Positions 44,635 to 54,320 of a stretch of DNA of 64,000 nucleotides are shown piece after piece. This DNA comes from Argyresthia goedartella (Eukaryota; Arthropoda; Insecta; Lepidoptera; Argyresthiidae). Numbering within the stretch: position 1 is the stretch's first letter; each line of letters begins with the position of its first letter. Both the position numbers and the translations under genes were made by a program. The notes under the pieces were generated by a model, which was given only the letters and a program-made list of their open reading frames with translations, was not told the origin of the DNA and did no database searches. The stretch spans positions 24,196,906 to 24,260,905 of the forward strand of contig OX463818.1 of the NCBI GenBank assembly GCA_949825045.1, given 5' to 3'.

Positions 44635-47568
44635 TCAGTCCCAAGCATTTTTATCGTCTATGTACTCTTTAATACTGTAGTAAGCTTTAGAAATAAGCCT
44701 TTGCTTGATGTATTTCTTGAACTTATTAATTGATAGATCTGTCAAAGTGCTTGGGAGTTTATTGTAAAATCTTACACAATTACCCTTGAACGAGTTTTTT
44801 ATTTTATGGAGCCGAGTAGTGGGCACTGCAAGTTTGTCCTTGTTTCTAGTATTAAAGTTATGTATATCACAGTTTCTTCGAAAGTTAACAATGTTCTTAT
44901 GGACATACATAATATTCTCGTAAATATATTGACTATGGACTGTCAATATATTTACTTCTTTAAACTTATTTCTAAGAGAATCTCTATTATTCATTTTATA
45001 AATCGCACGAACAGCCCGCTTCTGCAGCACAAAAATAGTATTTATGTCAGCAGCACTGCCCCAGAGCAGAATACCGTAGGACATAATACTATGAAAATAA
45101 CTAAAATAAACTAATCTGGCTGTTTTTAAATCTGTCAAGTGACGGATTTTCCTGCATGCAAAAGCTGCAGAGCTCAGTCTGTTCGATAGCTTATCAATAT
45201 GTGGACCCCATTGGAGTTTGGAATCCAACGTTATACCTAGAAACACTGTGCTGGTTACCAATTCCAATTCCTCATTTTTAATTGTTATACATGTCTGATT
45301 ATTTTTAACGTTAGTAGTAAGAAACTTAACACATTTAGTCTTTTTCTCATTTAATAGCAAATTATTAACATTAAACCAATTTACCACTCTTGATATGGTA
45401 TTGTTCACGTGATCATCAGTAGCGTGTTGGTTTCGCTTTGTTTTAAAAATAAGTGAGGTGTCATCAGCAAACAGTACCATATCATGACAGTCCCTTCCTA
45501 GATAGGGTAAGTCGTTTACATAGATGAGGAATAGGAAGGGTCCCAATATTGAGCCCTGTGGCACGCCCAAAGAAACCAATGATCCTGGTGATCGTTCTCC
45601 GTTTACGTCTACCCTTTGTATTCTTCCGTTCAGATAAGATTTTAACAAATTCAATGACGTGTCTCTAACTCCATAATGATGTAATTTCCTGATCAATGTT
45701 TCATGACAAACGCAATCAAAAGCCTTAGATAAGTCACAAAAAATGCCTAGGGCATCTTGTGACTCTTCCCAGGCATCAAAAATACTTTCAATGAACTGAA
45801 TTCCGGCATCTGTTGTTGAACGACCGCGAGTGAATCCAAACTGTTTGTTATGCATTAGCTTATTTGATTCAAAATGATGTAATAGCTGTGATAAGATTAA
45901 TTTCTCAAAAATTTTACTAAAAGTTGGTAGTATTGATATAGGTCTGAAATTGGTGGGGTCTTGAGTACTACCTGCTTTGAAGAGGGGAATTATCTTACTT
46001 TGTTTCATTAAATCAGGAAATTCACCGCAGTCTATACAATTGTTGAAAATGACCGCTAGGTCAGGTGCAATTAATTCGATCAGGGATTTAACGACGTGAA
46101 CAGAGAGTCCCCAAAGATCATTCGTTTTCTTAACATTTATCAATTTAAATGCCTTTACGACATCTGAACTTGTGACGTGCTTAAAATTCAAGTATGAAGC
46201 ACACTCTGAGACATTATCTTTTAATATTGCAACAGCAGACAAAGGTGACGAATTTAAATACTTAGTCGTGGAAGCCGGTGCATTAGTAAAAAACGATTCA
46301 AATTCAGTTGCAACTTCTAAGCTAGAACTCGTAAGCTGTCCATTGATTTTTAGTTCGTAATCGTGACTCGCTTTTTTACTACGACCGGCCTCCTCATTAA
46401 TTATTTTCCAAGTCGTTTTTATAACATCGGAACTATTCTTAATTTTACTACTCAGAAAATTACGTTTAGCTGTATGACAGTCTAATTTAAATTGTTTGGA
46501 GAACTGTTTGACTTGTTCTTTAAATTCGTCACTCATGTTGAACCGTCGTTCCTCATACAATGCATACAATGCTTGCCTGCGTTTATGCAACTCTGCAGTA
46601 GCCCACGTACTAAAGTCGTTTGAACCACTAACCACAACCGATTTTGAAGTGAATATCGCGCTGTACTGTTTCATAAAGGTTTCAAAGAATAAGTTATACA
46701 TTATATTAGGAGACTGTTCAGCAGCCAAAAACGGTAGTTCCTGGGCTAAAGAGTATCTCATTCTTTCTAACCGGTCAGCAGTTATTGGCACAAACGAAAT
46801 TTTCTTTTTAATGACAGGTTCTCTAATAGAATCAAATTGAAATAATTGACCTAAATGATCTGAATCCAATTCACTGATAACACTTTTACTGATTGGAATA
46901 ACATCAGTAAAAATGTTGTCAATGCATGTAGCACTAGTAGCAGTCACTCTTGTTGGCTCCATAAATAAATGGCTAAGCCTAAATGATGAGAAAAGATTTA
47001 TTAATCTAACGCTGAGAGTAGTTCTTTCTAACAGATTAACATTAAAGTCACCACATATAATTAATCGTTTCGTACTGTGTGATGAAATAGTTAGGACGGA
47101 TTCCATTATTTTCTCGAACATTTCAAAGTCGCTCAAGGGTGGCCTATAGACACATATAACGATGAACTGTTCTAATTCCACAGCTGCAAGTTCTATAGTT
47201 CGTTCAACAGATAAGGAAACAATGTCCTTACGTTCCTTGAATTTCATATGATTGTTTAGTATGATTAATGCCCCACCATGCCCCACCATGTATGAATTAA
47301 GTCTGGTGAACGAACTACCAACCTGGTGATCTTTAAAGCTAAACATAATTTCATTAATAGTTAACCAGTGCTCTGTTATGCACAAAATGTCAATTTTATT
47401 ACAATTTAAAAATAACTCTATTTGTAGATCTTTGCCTCTAATACATTGAATATTCTGATGAACCAGGCTTATATACTTAGCATGTGAGCTTCCCTTATTC
47501 TTAGGGTTTTCTAATATACTAGAACATATGTTGCCAGAGCCTGGGTCCTCTGTTGTCCTATGAACTAA
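44635..47568 (-). CDS. LINE ORF2: endonuclease plus reverse transcriptase
   Basis: About 977 codons. N-terminal APE-type endonuclease: HQNIQCIRGK (Asn), CITEHWLTI (Glu), CVYRPPL, IICGDFNVNLL (Asp/Asn) and LDSDHLGQ (Asp-His) are all present. The reverse transcriptase follows: DPTNFRPISILP, IFCDLSKAFDCV, GVPQGSILGPFLFLIY and the catalytic LFADDTSLIF. The C-terminus has LQKRAVRAIYKM and ends KEYIDDKNAWD; no RNase H. It makes and primes DNA copies from the element RNA at a nicked target. The frame is open back to 47580, overlapping ORF1, with no ATG before the endonuclease (the first is in NEIMFSF), so the start is unlikely to be by ordinary initiation; a -1 frameshift is proposed. Confidence 0.93.
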   Translation of the reverse strand, partial: LVHRTTEDPGSGNICSSILENPKNKGSSHAKYISLVHQNIQCIRGKDLQIELFLNCNKIDILCITEHWLTINEIMFSFKDHQVGSSFTRLNSYMVGHGGALIILNNHMKFKERKDIVSLSVERTIELAAVELEQFIVICVYRPPLSDFEMFEKIMESVLTISSHSTKRLIICGDFNVNLLERTTLSVRLINLFSSFRLSHLFMEPTRVTATSATCIDNIFTDVIPISKSVISELDSDHLGQLFQFDSIREPVIKKKISFVPITADRLERMRYSLAQELPFLAAEQSPNIMYNLFFETFMKQYSAIFTSKSVVVSGSNDFSTWATAELHKRRQALYALYEERRFNMSDEFKEQVKQFSKQFKLDCHTAKRNFLSSKIKNSSDVIKTTWKIINEEAGRSKKASHDYELKINGQLTSSSLEVATEFESFFTNAPASTTKYLNSSPLSAVAILKDNVSECASYLNFKHVTSSDVVKAFKLINVKKTNDLWGLSVHVVKSLIELIAPDLAVIFNNCIDCGEFPDLMKQSKIIPLFKAGSTQDPTNFRPISILPTFSKIFEKLILSQLLHHFESNKLMHNKQFGFTRGRSTTDAGIQFIESIFDAWEESQDALGIFCDLSKAFDCVCHETLIRKLHHYGVRDTSLNLLKSYLNGRIQRVDVNGERSPGSLVSLGVPQGSILGPFLFLIYVNDLPYLGRDCHDMVLFADDTSLIFKTKRNQHATDDHVNNTISRVVNWFNVNNLLLNEKKTKCVKFLTTNVKNNQTCITIKNEELELVTSTVFLGITLDSKLQWGPHIDKLSNRLSSAAFACRKIRHLTDLKTARLVYFSYFHSIMSYGILLWGSAADINTIFVLQKRAVRAIYKMNNRDSLRNKFKEVNILTVHSQYIYENIMYVHKNIVNFRRNCDIHNFNTRNKDKLAVPTTRLHKIKNSFKGNCVRFYNKLPSTLTDLSINKFKKYIKQRLISKAYYSIKEYIDDKNAWD

Positions 47569-49028
47569 TTTAAATGCATCCTATTATTCTGGTCTGATAC
47601 CAGATTCATATTAGGCTGCTCAGTAAAAGCAGAGTTAGAAGCCAAATTTTTGGCTGTAATGTCATATAAATATAATAGTGACATAGCTATTTGTCGTTTA
47701 CAATAATTTGAAAGGTAAAATATACCTTTAGTCATAGTAAAATAATTACTAACATAATTGTTAGTGTCAATAATATCAAACTTATTATTATATGTACATA
47801 AATTGTACATAGTTATATTCATATTATGTCTATATACATTTTCATTTTGTGTCAATTGGTTGCAGTAGGGAAATGTGAACAATATAATTTTTTTCACACT
47901 AAGACCATTCAATGTTTCATAAAATTTTATTAAATTATTTTTGTTCACATCTCCCCTATTGCCCATGAAAATTATCAGTGTGGCACTGGCTGTGATAGTG
48001 CTGTCATTCAAAATTTGATTTATAATATTATCTACAGTGCTAAAAGGTGAGCAATTACTAATAACACTATGTCCCTTAGAGTATGAGTGGAGTGCTGAGC
48101 CCATGCCACTTCCAATCTCATCACAGTACATTATAATATCAGGTGTTGTGGTCATATCAGACTTGGCAGAACTATTATCAGTAACACCTTGTGTTGGTAA
48201 ACTGTCACACAAGCCCGGAGAGTTGCCCGCTGTCAAACAACCACCTTTCTGCTCACAGCGACAAGTATGGTTGTTGGTCAGCGACTCAAACCGCTCACAA
48301 TTATGGTTCATTTCTTGAATTAGATCATCCATAGCCAATGAGTATTCATTTATAACTTTCTCAGAGTTCAAATATGCACTGTTTAGTGATCTCAATGAAT
48401 CCTCCAAGCTTTGGATTTTCAAATGTAAGTTTTGTGTGTCAGTTTCATACATCAACTTAGTACTTTCTAATTCTAATACACACATATTCAAATCATGTAA
48501 TAAGTTTACATTTTTCTTGCTTACTTTTAAGTTTTTAGTACACAATTTATTATGTTTTATTAATTTCTGAGTTTTCCGTATATACCTATTTATTTTACCT
48601 AGTTTGTTATTGCTGCAACTTAATAACCTTGATGTGGGCAATGTGTCATTAGTTAAATCAATGACATCATCAAGGCTTCCAGTTGCAACAGTAACCAGCT
48701 GCGGGCTGATCCCTACGACTTCACTGTAGAGGCTCTGGGTCTGCAACGCTGCGGTGTTTTCTTTCTCCTCCTGGAGTGCATATATTTGTTCATGGGCATC
48801 GAACAATGCTTTCTCCAGGGAATCAATCGATTTCAGGGCTTGCTCGTACTCTGCACTACATACAGTGAAGCTATCTACGGTGACCTGCAGCTCGTCCCGC
48901 TCAACAATTACATCACTACATTCTTGTTCTAATACACATAATTGTTTCTTTAGCTTATCTCTACTTTCAAGTACTGATAATAGCTCTTTCTCATTTTCCT
49001 CCCTTTCACAGAGTAATTCGGTGACCAT
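47565..49028 (-). CDS. LINE ORF1: coiled coil plus SGNH-hydrolase-like domain
   Basis: 487 codons. Residues 1-100 are a charged heptad-rich coiled coil (ESRDKLKKQLCVLEQECSD), with further coil around 170-240 and a CxC/Cys cluster (CRCEQKGGCL) near 260. The C-terminal 170 residues follow the layout of the SGNH/esterase domain found in ORF1 of CR1-type LINEs: IIMYCDEIGSGMG at block I, IIFMGNRGDV at block III and FYLSNYCKRQIA at block V. The nucleophile Ser and the Asp/His pair are not conserved (GDS is CDE, DxxH is missing), so it is probably a non-catalytic, RNA- or self-binding fold. The start ATG at 49028 is the first in frame. An 8-codon upstream ORF lies at about 49070. Confidence 0.9.
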   Translation of the reverse strand: MVTELLCEREENEKELLSVLESRDKLKKQLCVLEQECSDVIVERDELQVTVDSFTVCSAEYEQALKSIDSLEKALFDAHEQIYALQEEKENTAALQTQSLYSEVVGISPQLVTVATGSLDDVIDLTNDTLPTSRLLSCSNNKLGKINRYIRKTQKLIKHNKLCTKNLKVSKKNVNLLHDLNMCVLELESTKLMYETDTQNLHLKIQSLEDSLRSLNSAYLNSEKVINEYSLAMDDLIQEMNHNCERFESLTNNHTCRCEQKGGCLTAGNSPGLCDSLPTQGVTDNSSAKSDMTTTPDIIMYCDEIGSGMGSALHSYSKGHSVISNCSPFSTVDNIINQILNDSTITASATLIIFMGNRGDVNKNNLIKFYETLNGLSVKKIILFTFPYCNQLTQNENVYRHNMNITMYNLCTYNNKFDIIDTNNYVSNYFTMTKGIFYLSNYCKRQIAMSLLYLYDITAKNLASNSAFTEQPNMNLVSDQNNRMHLN

Positions 49029-49079
49029 TTCCTTTGATTTTTTTAATTCTAGTAAGGTAACTTTGAGCTTGTCATTTTC

Positions 49080-49145
49080 ACTTTACCAAATTATATTTAA
49101 CAATTTACGCAAGAAAACACTTTACCAAATTATATTTAACAATTT
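49080..49145 (-). repeat. 28-bp direct duplication in LINE 5' UTR
   Basis: CACTTTACCAAATTATATTT followed by AACAATTT is present twice, separated by about 10 bp. 5' UTR repeats of this kind often have promoter or spacer roles in LINEs. Confidence 0.7.
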
Positions 49146-49207
49146 TATCATTATTTTATCTAAAAAGCTTACTAATATAGCTAAATTTCTTTTTTCTTCT
49201 ACTTAAG

Positions 49208-49292
49208 ATAAATTAATTATCTCATTGGTACATTTACCAATAGTAAGGTTTCGAAACTACATCTCCTGTGTGAGAAGCATGCTTGAAACCCA
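49208..49292 (-). other. tRNA-like motif at the LINE 5' edge
   Basis: Minus strand reads GGGTTTCAAGCATGCTTCTC, ACACAGGAGATG, TTTCGAAACC. A better preserved version (with GGTTCGAATCC, a canonical B box) lies at 59401-59470. The arrangement resembles a tRNA (A-box region, anticodon arm with CTCACAC, T arm); I judge tRNA-Val(CAC) the nearest by memory only. Confidence 0.4.
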
Positions 49293-49300
49293 TAATACCA

Positions 49301-50117
49301 CTCTAATTATTAAGAGCCCTACTCTAATTATTTCATAATACATAAACAATTATTTGCATGAAATAAGTAAGTGGATTTGTTAAAAAAAATATGTGTAGAA
49401 AAAGATCATGTCTGTCATAGTAAACTTAATATATATACTTGATAAGTATTTATTTTCTACGTTAGTACTTTTTCGATAATACCATTGCAACTGATGGGCA
49501 CATAAAAAGAGGTCGAGTGTCAACTGTGGATGAAAATGCACGGAACCACAGAGTAAGTAGGGATTGTTCCGTGCACAGCTGTAAAAAATGGAAAAAAGCA
49601 ATAGCCGGTTGCCAGACACAGATCACAATACCCCATTTTCAAAAAATAAGATGGCGGCTGTGTAAACGTCCTAAAAAGGACGATTTGGGGTCCACTCTAC
49701 TCCATCCCATAGTCGTCCCTTTTTGGTACCTTAAGTTTATATCCCAGAATATGTATTTTACAATTACCCACGACACTACTGGACCAGTTGTGCAGAAGGG
49801 AAAAAAAATACCCACGACACTACCAGTAGTGCGGCTTAGTAGTGTCGTCGGGAAGGAGTGAATTTGTTCATAAATAATACCAATTTGAGGTACCATTATA
49901 ATAATAATAATTTCTTTATTCCAAAAAAAAAAATATTTTTCCATATAACTTATATAACCTAGCACACATAAAAGATAATTTAGAAATAATCAGTCATTTC
50001 GTAGATTTATTATAAATTGCATTCAGGCATATGGCCGTTGTGAATAACATTAAACAATTTAAAAAAAAACAATTGAGAATCCTCTTTTTGACGTCGGTTA
50101 AAAATGAACTTGAAATT
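49301..50117. other. Intergenic, nothing recognised
   Basis: Contains a short duplication of ACGACACTAC blocks at 49768-49850 and an AT-rich run near 49900. No gene supported. Confidence 0.4.
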
Positions 50118-52976
50118 TTACCAAGTCAAGTCAAAATTCTTTATTACTGTAGATATTTACATATTCTTAGCAAACGTCATTTTTTGCCCCTTCTCTACAT
50201 TGGACCACTGTGGGAGGAGAGATCGTAGAAACTCCCACGGATTGATTATAAGATATTTTTTAAAAATTGATTGTGCTTAACTAATACAAATATTACAATA
50301 TTAGTTATTATGATTAATAAGCAGAAAAATAATAAATTATAAATAATTACTTCTGTGTTGAGCTAGATTAACCCCATACAGTCCCGTCATTTAAGTAATC
50401 TTGATCATTGTAATATCCCTTTTTCGACAAAGTCGCTTTAACATGCTTTTTAAATTGCTCAAATGGCAATTTCAAATTCTCAAAGGTATCTTATTGTAGT
50501 AGAGAATGCACTGACCCTTGAAAGAATTGCTAACCTTTGCGAGTCATAGGCTGTGATTATTTCTTAGGCAAACATTACAGCTATCGCTAAGTTTGGAAAA
50601 TGTTGTAAGGTTCTTGCGTACATACATTATATTTTCTAATATATATTGACTAGCCACAGTTAGTAGGTCAATTTCTTTAAAAAGCTCAAAGAGTGTCCGC
50701 TTTAAATTATTAATTGCTCGAGTAGCTCTTTTCTGTAAAATAAAAATAGTTTGAATATCCGCTGCTTTCCCCCACAACAAGATACCATAGGACATAACAC
50801 TATGAAAGTAACTATAATATACTAGCCTAGAAGTGGCTACATCCGTGTTTTGTCTGATGTTCCTAAGAGCGTAAGCAGCAGAACTTAATTTACCAGCTAA
50901 TTTATCTATGTGGGGTCCCCACTGCAATTTGCTATCAATGGTTACTCCAAGAAACTTGTATTATTTAGTAATTCTAACGTGTTGCTGTCTAACACTAAAC
51001 TGGTCTTAACTTGCCTGACATTTGGAAGTGAGAATTTGATACACTTGGTTTTAAGAGCATTTAACAATAAATTATTAACTGTGAACCAATTCAAGGTTAC
51101 AGACAATACACCATTAACATCATCAAAATCTTCTTTTTGTCTTTCACTTTTGTAGACCAGTGAAGTATCATCAGCAAACGCCAATTTTTACACCCGATCC
51201 ATCAGATCCTTGTGTATTTGTATTGAATAATTTATTTTGATAAGAGTATGTCAACCTTTAATTTAAGTTACATTTTATTATATTTCACTTCTTTAATGTA
51301 CCTTTTATAATACATATTAATTAGAACCAATTAAGTAAATTAATTGGTTCTAATTAATATAATTAATAATTAATTAATTCAAGCACAATTGTACTATCGT
51401 TTTTGAATAAATACTATTTGAACTATTTGATTTGGCACCGTTGACTTCTGCTTTTTGAATTATATTGCTTAGGTATGATCGACTGACGTCACTGACGACC
51501 CGAATGGCCAAGTCGGCAGTGACGCCGCCTACGAAGCCAAGGGCCCCGGGCTCGAGTCCCGGTGGGGGCAAAGATTTGTTTGATGAGAACGGATGTTTGT
51601 ACCCTAGTCATGGTTGTTTATCTATCTAAGTATAATATTTATCTATATAAGTATGTGTATCGTTGTCTAGTACCCAAGGAACAGGAAATCCTAGTTTGGG
51701 GCTAGATCAATGTATGTAAATGGTGTCCAAGGTATTATCTTAGTAGATCCAACGCTTTATTTCTAACTCCGTAATGATTTAATTTCATTAATAGCGAATT
51801 ATGACCAGATCGCAAAAAACTCCGATAGCATCCTATGCGGCCTCCCATGCAGAATAAATATAAGATATACGGGTAATACCTGCATCCGTAGTTGATTTAC
51901 CCCTAGTGAAACGGTATTGTTTGGCGTGGAGTTGTTTTGTACCGTTGAGGGTGAGAGCATTTGATTGAGTATAATCTTTTCAAATATTTTACTAAGTGAT
52001 GGAAGACAGAATACCAAACAACAGTCCAAGTCAATAATTAGTCAGTTCTAATATTACTTTTATGAGTATGGTCTTTGATCATGAGAGGTGGGTAAATATA
52101 GGCGGAAATGGAGTTGGTTTGTTTTGAGGGTGAGAGCATTTGATTAAGTATATATTTTCAAATATTTTACTTAGTGCTGGAAGAACAGATATTGTACTGA
52201 AATTTGAAGGATCACCCTTATCTCCCGACTTGAACAGAGGTATCAGTTTACTGTGTTTCATGAGGTCTGGGATAGCCCCATCGTCAACACATTTATTGAA
52301 TATATAAGCTAAGTGTGGGGCTATAGCTAGAATTACTGAACCAATGACTTTGATAACTTTAACTTAAAAAATACTGATATATATGATAAAGTTACTATAC
52401 AATACCCCACAGGTCTTCAGTTTTTTTTAAGTTAAGTAATCTAAACGTTTTGACAATGTCCTGGGGATATACATGATGAAATTTGAAATTTACGTTATTG
52501 ACGCTAGTGTTGTTTTTTAATAAAGTCTGCATCATATGGAGATGAAATTAGACGATCTGTTGAGAGTAAGGGTACATTGGTGAAGAATGTATCGAAAGCT
52601 CGAGCAACCTCAGCGTTAGATTTATCAACATCATCTCCTATCTTTAAGCAGAAATCATTGTCCCTTGGTATAACTTTGCCAGTTTCACGGTTTATTATTT
52701 GCCAAACTGCTTTCATTCTATTATTTGAATTTCGTATTTTTCTATTAATGTGTAAAGTTTATGAAATTCTACACAACAACTTGAAAGTTTTGGAATAATT
52801 TTTAACATAGTGATGAAATTGTCGATCAAAGTTATAGGTTTTTTGTTCATAAAGGATAAACAAGATAAATATACTTGTACGAGTTCCGGACGTTGCCCAG
52901 TCATTAAATGTAGATTTACCGTAGCAGTCCTTAATTTAAAAACTCTATTGAATTCTGTTTGTTTTTTTTTTAACAA
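50118..52976 (-). mobile_element. CR1/jockey-like LINE, decayed
   Basis: Minus-strand pieces in order: KAVWQIINRETGKVIPRDND and AEVARAFDTFFTNVPLL (52.7-52.5 kb), KLIPLFKSGDKGDPSNF (52.2 kb), LPSLSKIFEKIILNQML (51.97 kb), FADDTSLVYKSERQKEDF (51.16 kb), MQWGPHIDKLAGKLSSAAYA, YGILLWGKAADIQTIFILQK. These align collinearly with ORF2 at 44-47 kb. The 3' end near 50118 reads AATAAAGAATTTTGACTTGA. It is interrupted by a SINE (51488-51735) and a fold-back (51314-51360) and has an internal 180-bp duplication at 51.9/52.1 kb. Confidence 0.85.
51488..51735 (+). repeat. tRNA-derived SINE
   Basis: Head with A box (ATGGCCAAGTCGGCAGTG) and B box (GGCTCGAGTCC), as in a tRNA gene, then a body with TCTATATAAGTATGTGTATC, GTTGTCTAGTACCCAAGGAA and CCTAGTTTGGGGCTAG, which I recognise as a lepidopteran SINE body. 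RNA polymerase III would start it at the head. Inserted into the decayed LINE. Confidence 0.82.
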
Positions 52977-53328
52977 AATAATTTATTGCCAAACATTCGA
53001 TTAAATAATAAACAAAAATATTAAATAATAATATTGGGCAAAAGGGCCAAGTTCAGCAATGCTGTGAGCATGAGCTGCACAGCGCTGTTTTTCGGCAGGG
53101 CCCCTTTCTCAAAACTTTTAGCATTAAGAAAAGGCGCGAGTCGCATTTACTTCAACATGGAAAAAAAGGCTTTTTATATAAAGCTTATTTCGTTTCCGTG
53201 TTAATACTCCGAACAATTATAATAATTTGTAATTTCAAATGTTAATAAAAAACAAATAATTAAGTAATTCTATACATCATTTCATCAACAACATTTTTAA
53301 AGCATTGTCTAAAATCAAATAGCAGAAC

Positions 53329-53436
53329 CACAGATCAGATATCGAGATAGACGCAGCAAACACGGTCGAATGTATGAGAGAGAACCAACCGTGTAACTTT
53401 TTCACTACCTACTGTGACGCCACGAGCGCCTTTTAG
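53329..53436 (+). CDS. Candidate exon: C-terminal part of a small Cys-containing peptide
   Basis: A frame after a possible AG acceptor (53322 or 53325) reads HRSDIEID, then TVECMRENQPCNFFTTYCDA and TSAF with a TAG stop. The HRxDIEID start is shared, in inverted orientation, with the secreted peptide exon at 54590-54321 (23 of 24 bases identical). Three Cys are present. No signal peptide and no Met here, so it would need an upstream exon, which I could not find. It may be a remnant of an inverted duplication. Confidence 0.25.
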   Translation, partial: HRSDIEIDAANTVECMRENQPCNFFTTYCDATSAF

Positions 53437-53818
53437 TGATGGGTTGGCTTGACATGTTAATCGTGAAACAGAGTCAAAGGCGCGCCGCCAAATCGATTCA
53501 AAATGAGCGCTGCTGCGAGAATCCCCTACCTACCACGACCCTACCGCGTTGCCTTTTTGTCAGTAAGCCGGCAGTGTTTCGAGCGGGAGATCGTATCGTA
53601 GCATCGCACCCGGATATCACAACATAGAGTGTTAAAGTATGTATTTGTCTGTAGTACCTATTTACCTTTTATTATTCATGTGTAAAGCCAGCCCGTCCAG
53701 CCCCCTTATTCAGTAACTCGAATCGATCTTAAACTGTGGAATAGTATCAGATTTCCCATATACTAAAATATAGATTGCAATGAAAATGCAACTCAGAATT
53801 ATCATTCTTCCGTCAACA

Positions 53819-54226
53819 AAATCGAATCGTCCAGCGATTTTGCAAGAATAGTCGCATTGTACAACACTATCTGATTAAATCGACAGAAAAATGAGCAAAT
53901 CGACTGTACCATGCAACTGTAAGGTTAACGAAAGTATAGTTTGCTTCACTGTTCAGTGAGGGCTACGAAAGAGATATCTATATATATATAATATACGCTA
54001 TGTGAACCATAGCGTATATTTCCCATGGACTTCATCAACTGCTGCTTCCACTTTACACAATTCATGGATATCTCTTTCGTAGCCCTCAATGAACAGTGAA
54101 GCAAACTATACTTTCGTTAACCTTACAGTTGCATGGTACAGTCGATTTGCTCATTTTTCTGTCGATTTAATCAGATAGTGTTGTACAATGCGACGATTCT
54201 TGCAAAATCGCTGGACGATTCGATTA
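53819..54226. repeat. Long hairpin: 160-bp arms, two mismatches, 88-bp loop
   Basis: Arm 53819-53978 (AATCGAATCGTCCAGCGATT ... GAAAGAGATATC) is the reverse complement of arm 54067-54226 except for two bases. The loop contains a second inverted repeat, AATATACGCTATG with CATAGCGTATATT (53990-54020), and a TA microsatellite. It lies directly downstream (minus direction) of the secreted-peptide exon, probably in its intron. No ORF. It could be a young MITE or a hairpin-RNA locus. Confidence 0.88.
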
Positions 54227-54320
54227 CACCTATCTCAGTAAAAACGGGAGACGCTACTCGAAATTAAAAAAAATTGATTATTAAATAAATTAGGCTAATT
54301 TCAGAAATAAAATTACTTAC

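Larger units (their letters stand above)
44271..49300 (-). mobile_element. Full-length two-ORF LINE (CR1/jockey-like), possibly recently active
   Basis: The minus strand carries a 5' region with a tRNA-like motif (49208-49292) and two copies of a 28-bp repeat (49080-49145), then ORF1 (49028-47565), ORF2 (open from 47580 to 44635), a 3' UTR and a TTTTGAG/TTTGAG tail at 44271-44310. Both ORFs lack stops and frameshifts over 4.4 kb, unlike every other LINE in the window. All visible catalytic motifs of endonuclease and reverse transcriptase are intact. No clear direct target duplication; instead TTACCAAATTATATTT appears inverted at both ends. Related copies at 22, 29, 50-53, 57 and 57.6-59.3 kb. 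Confidence 0.9.

Noticed and set aside
46496..49206. Plus-strand frames of 62-150 codons
   Set aside because: They lie opposite the intact LINE ORFs and have no motifs.
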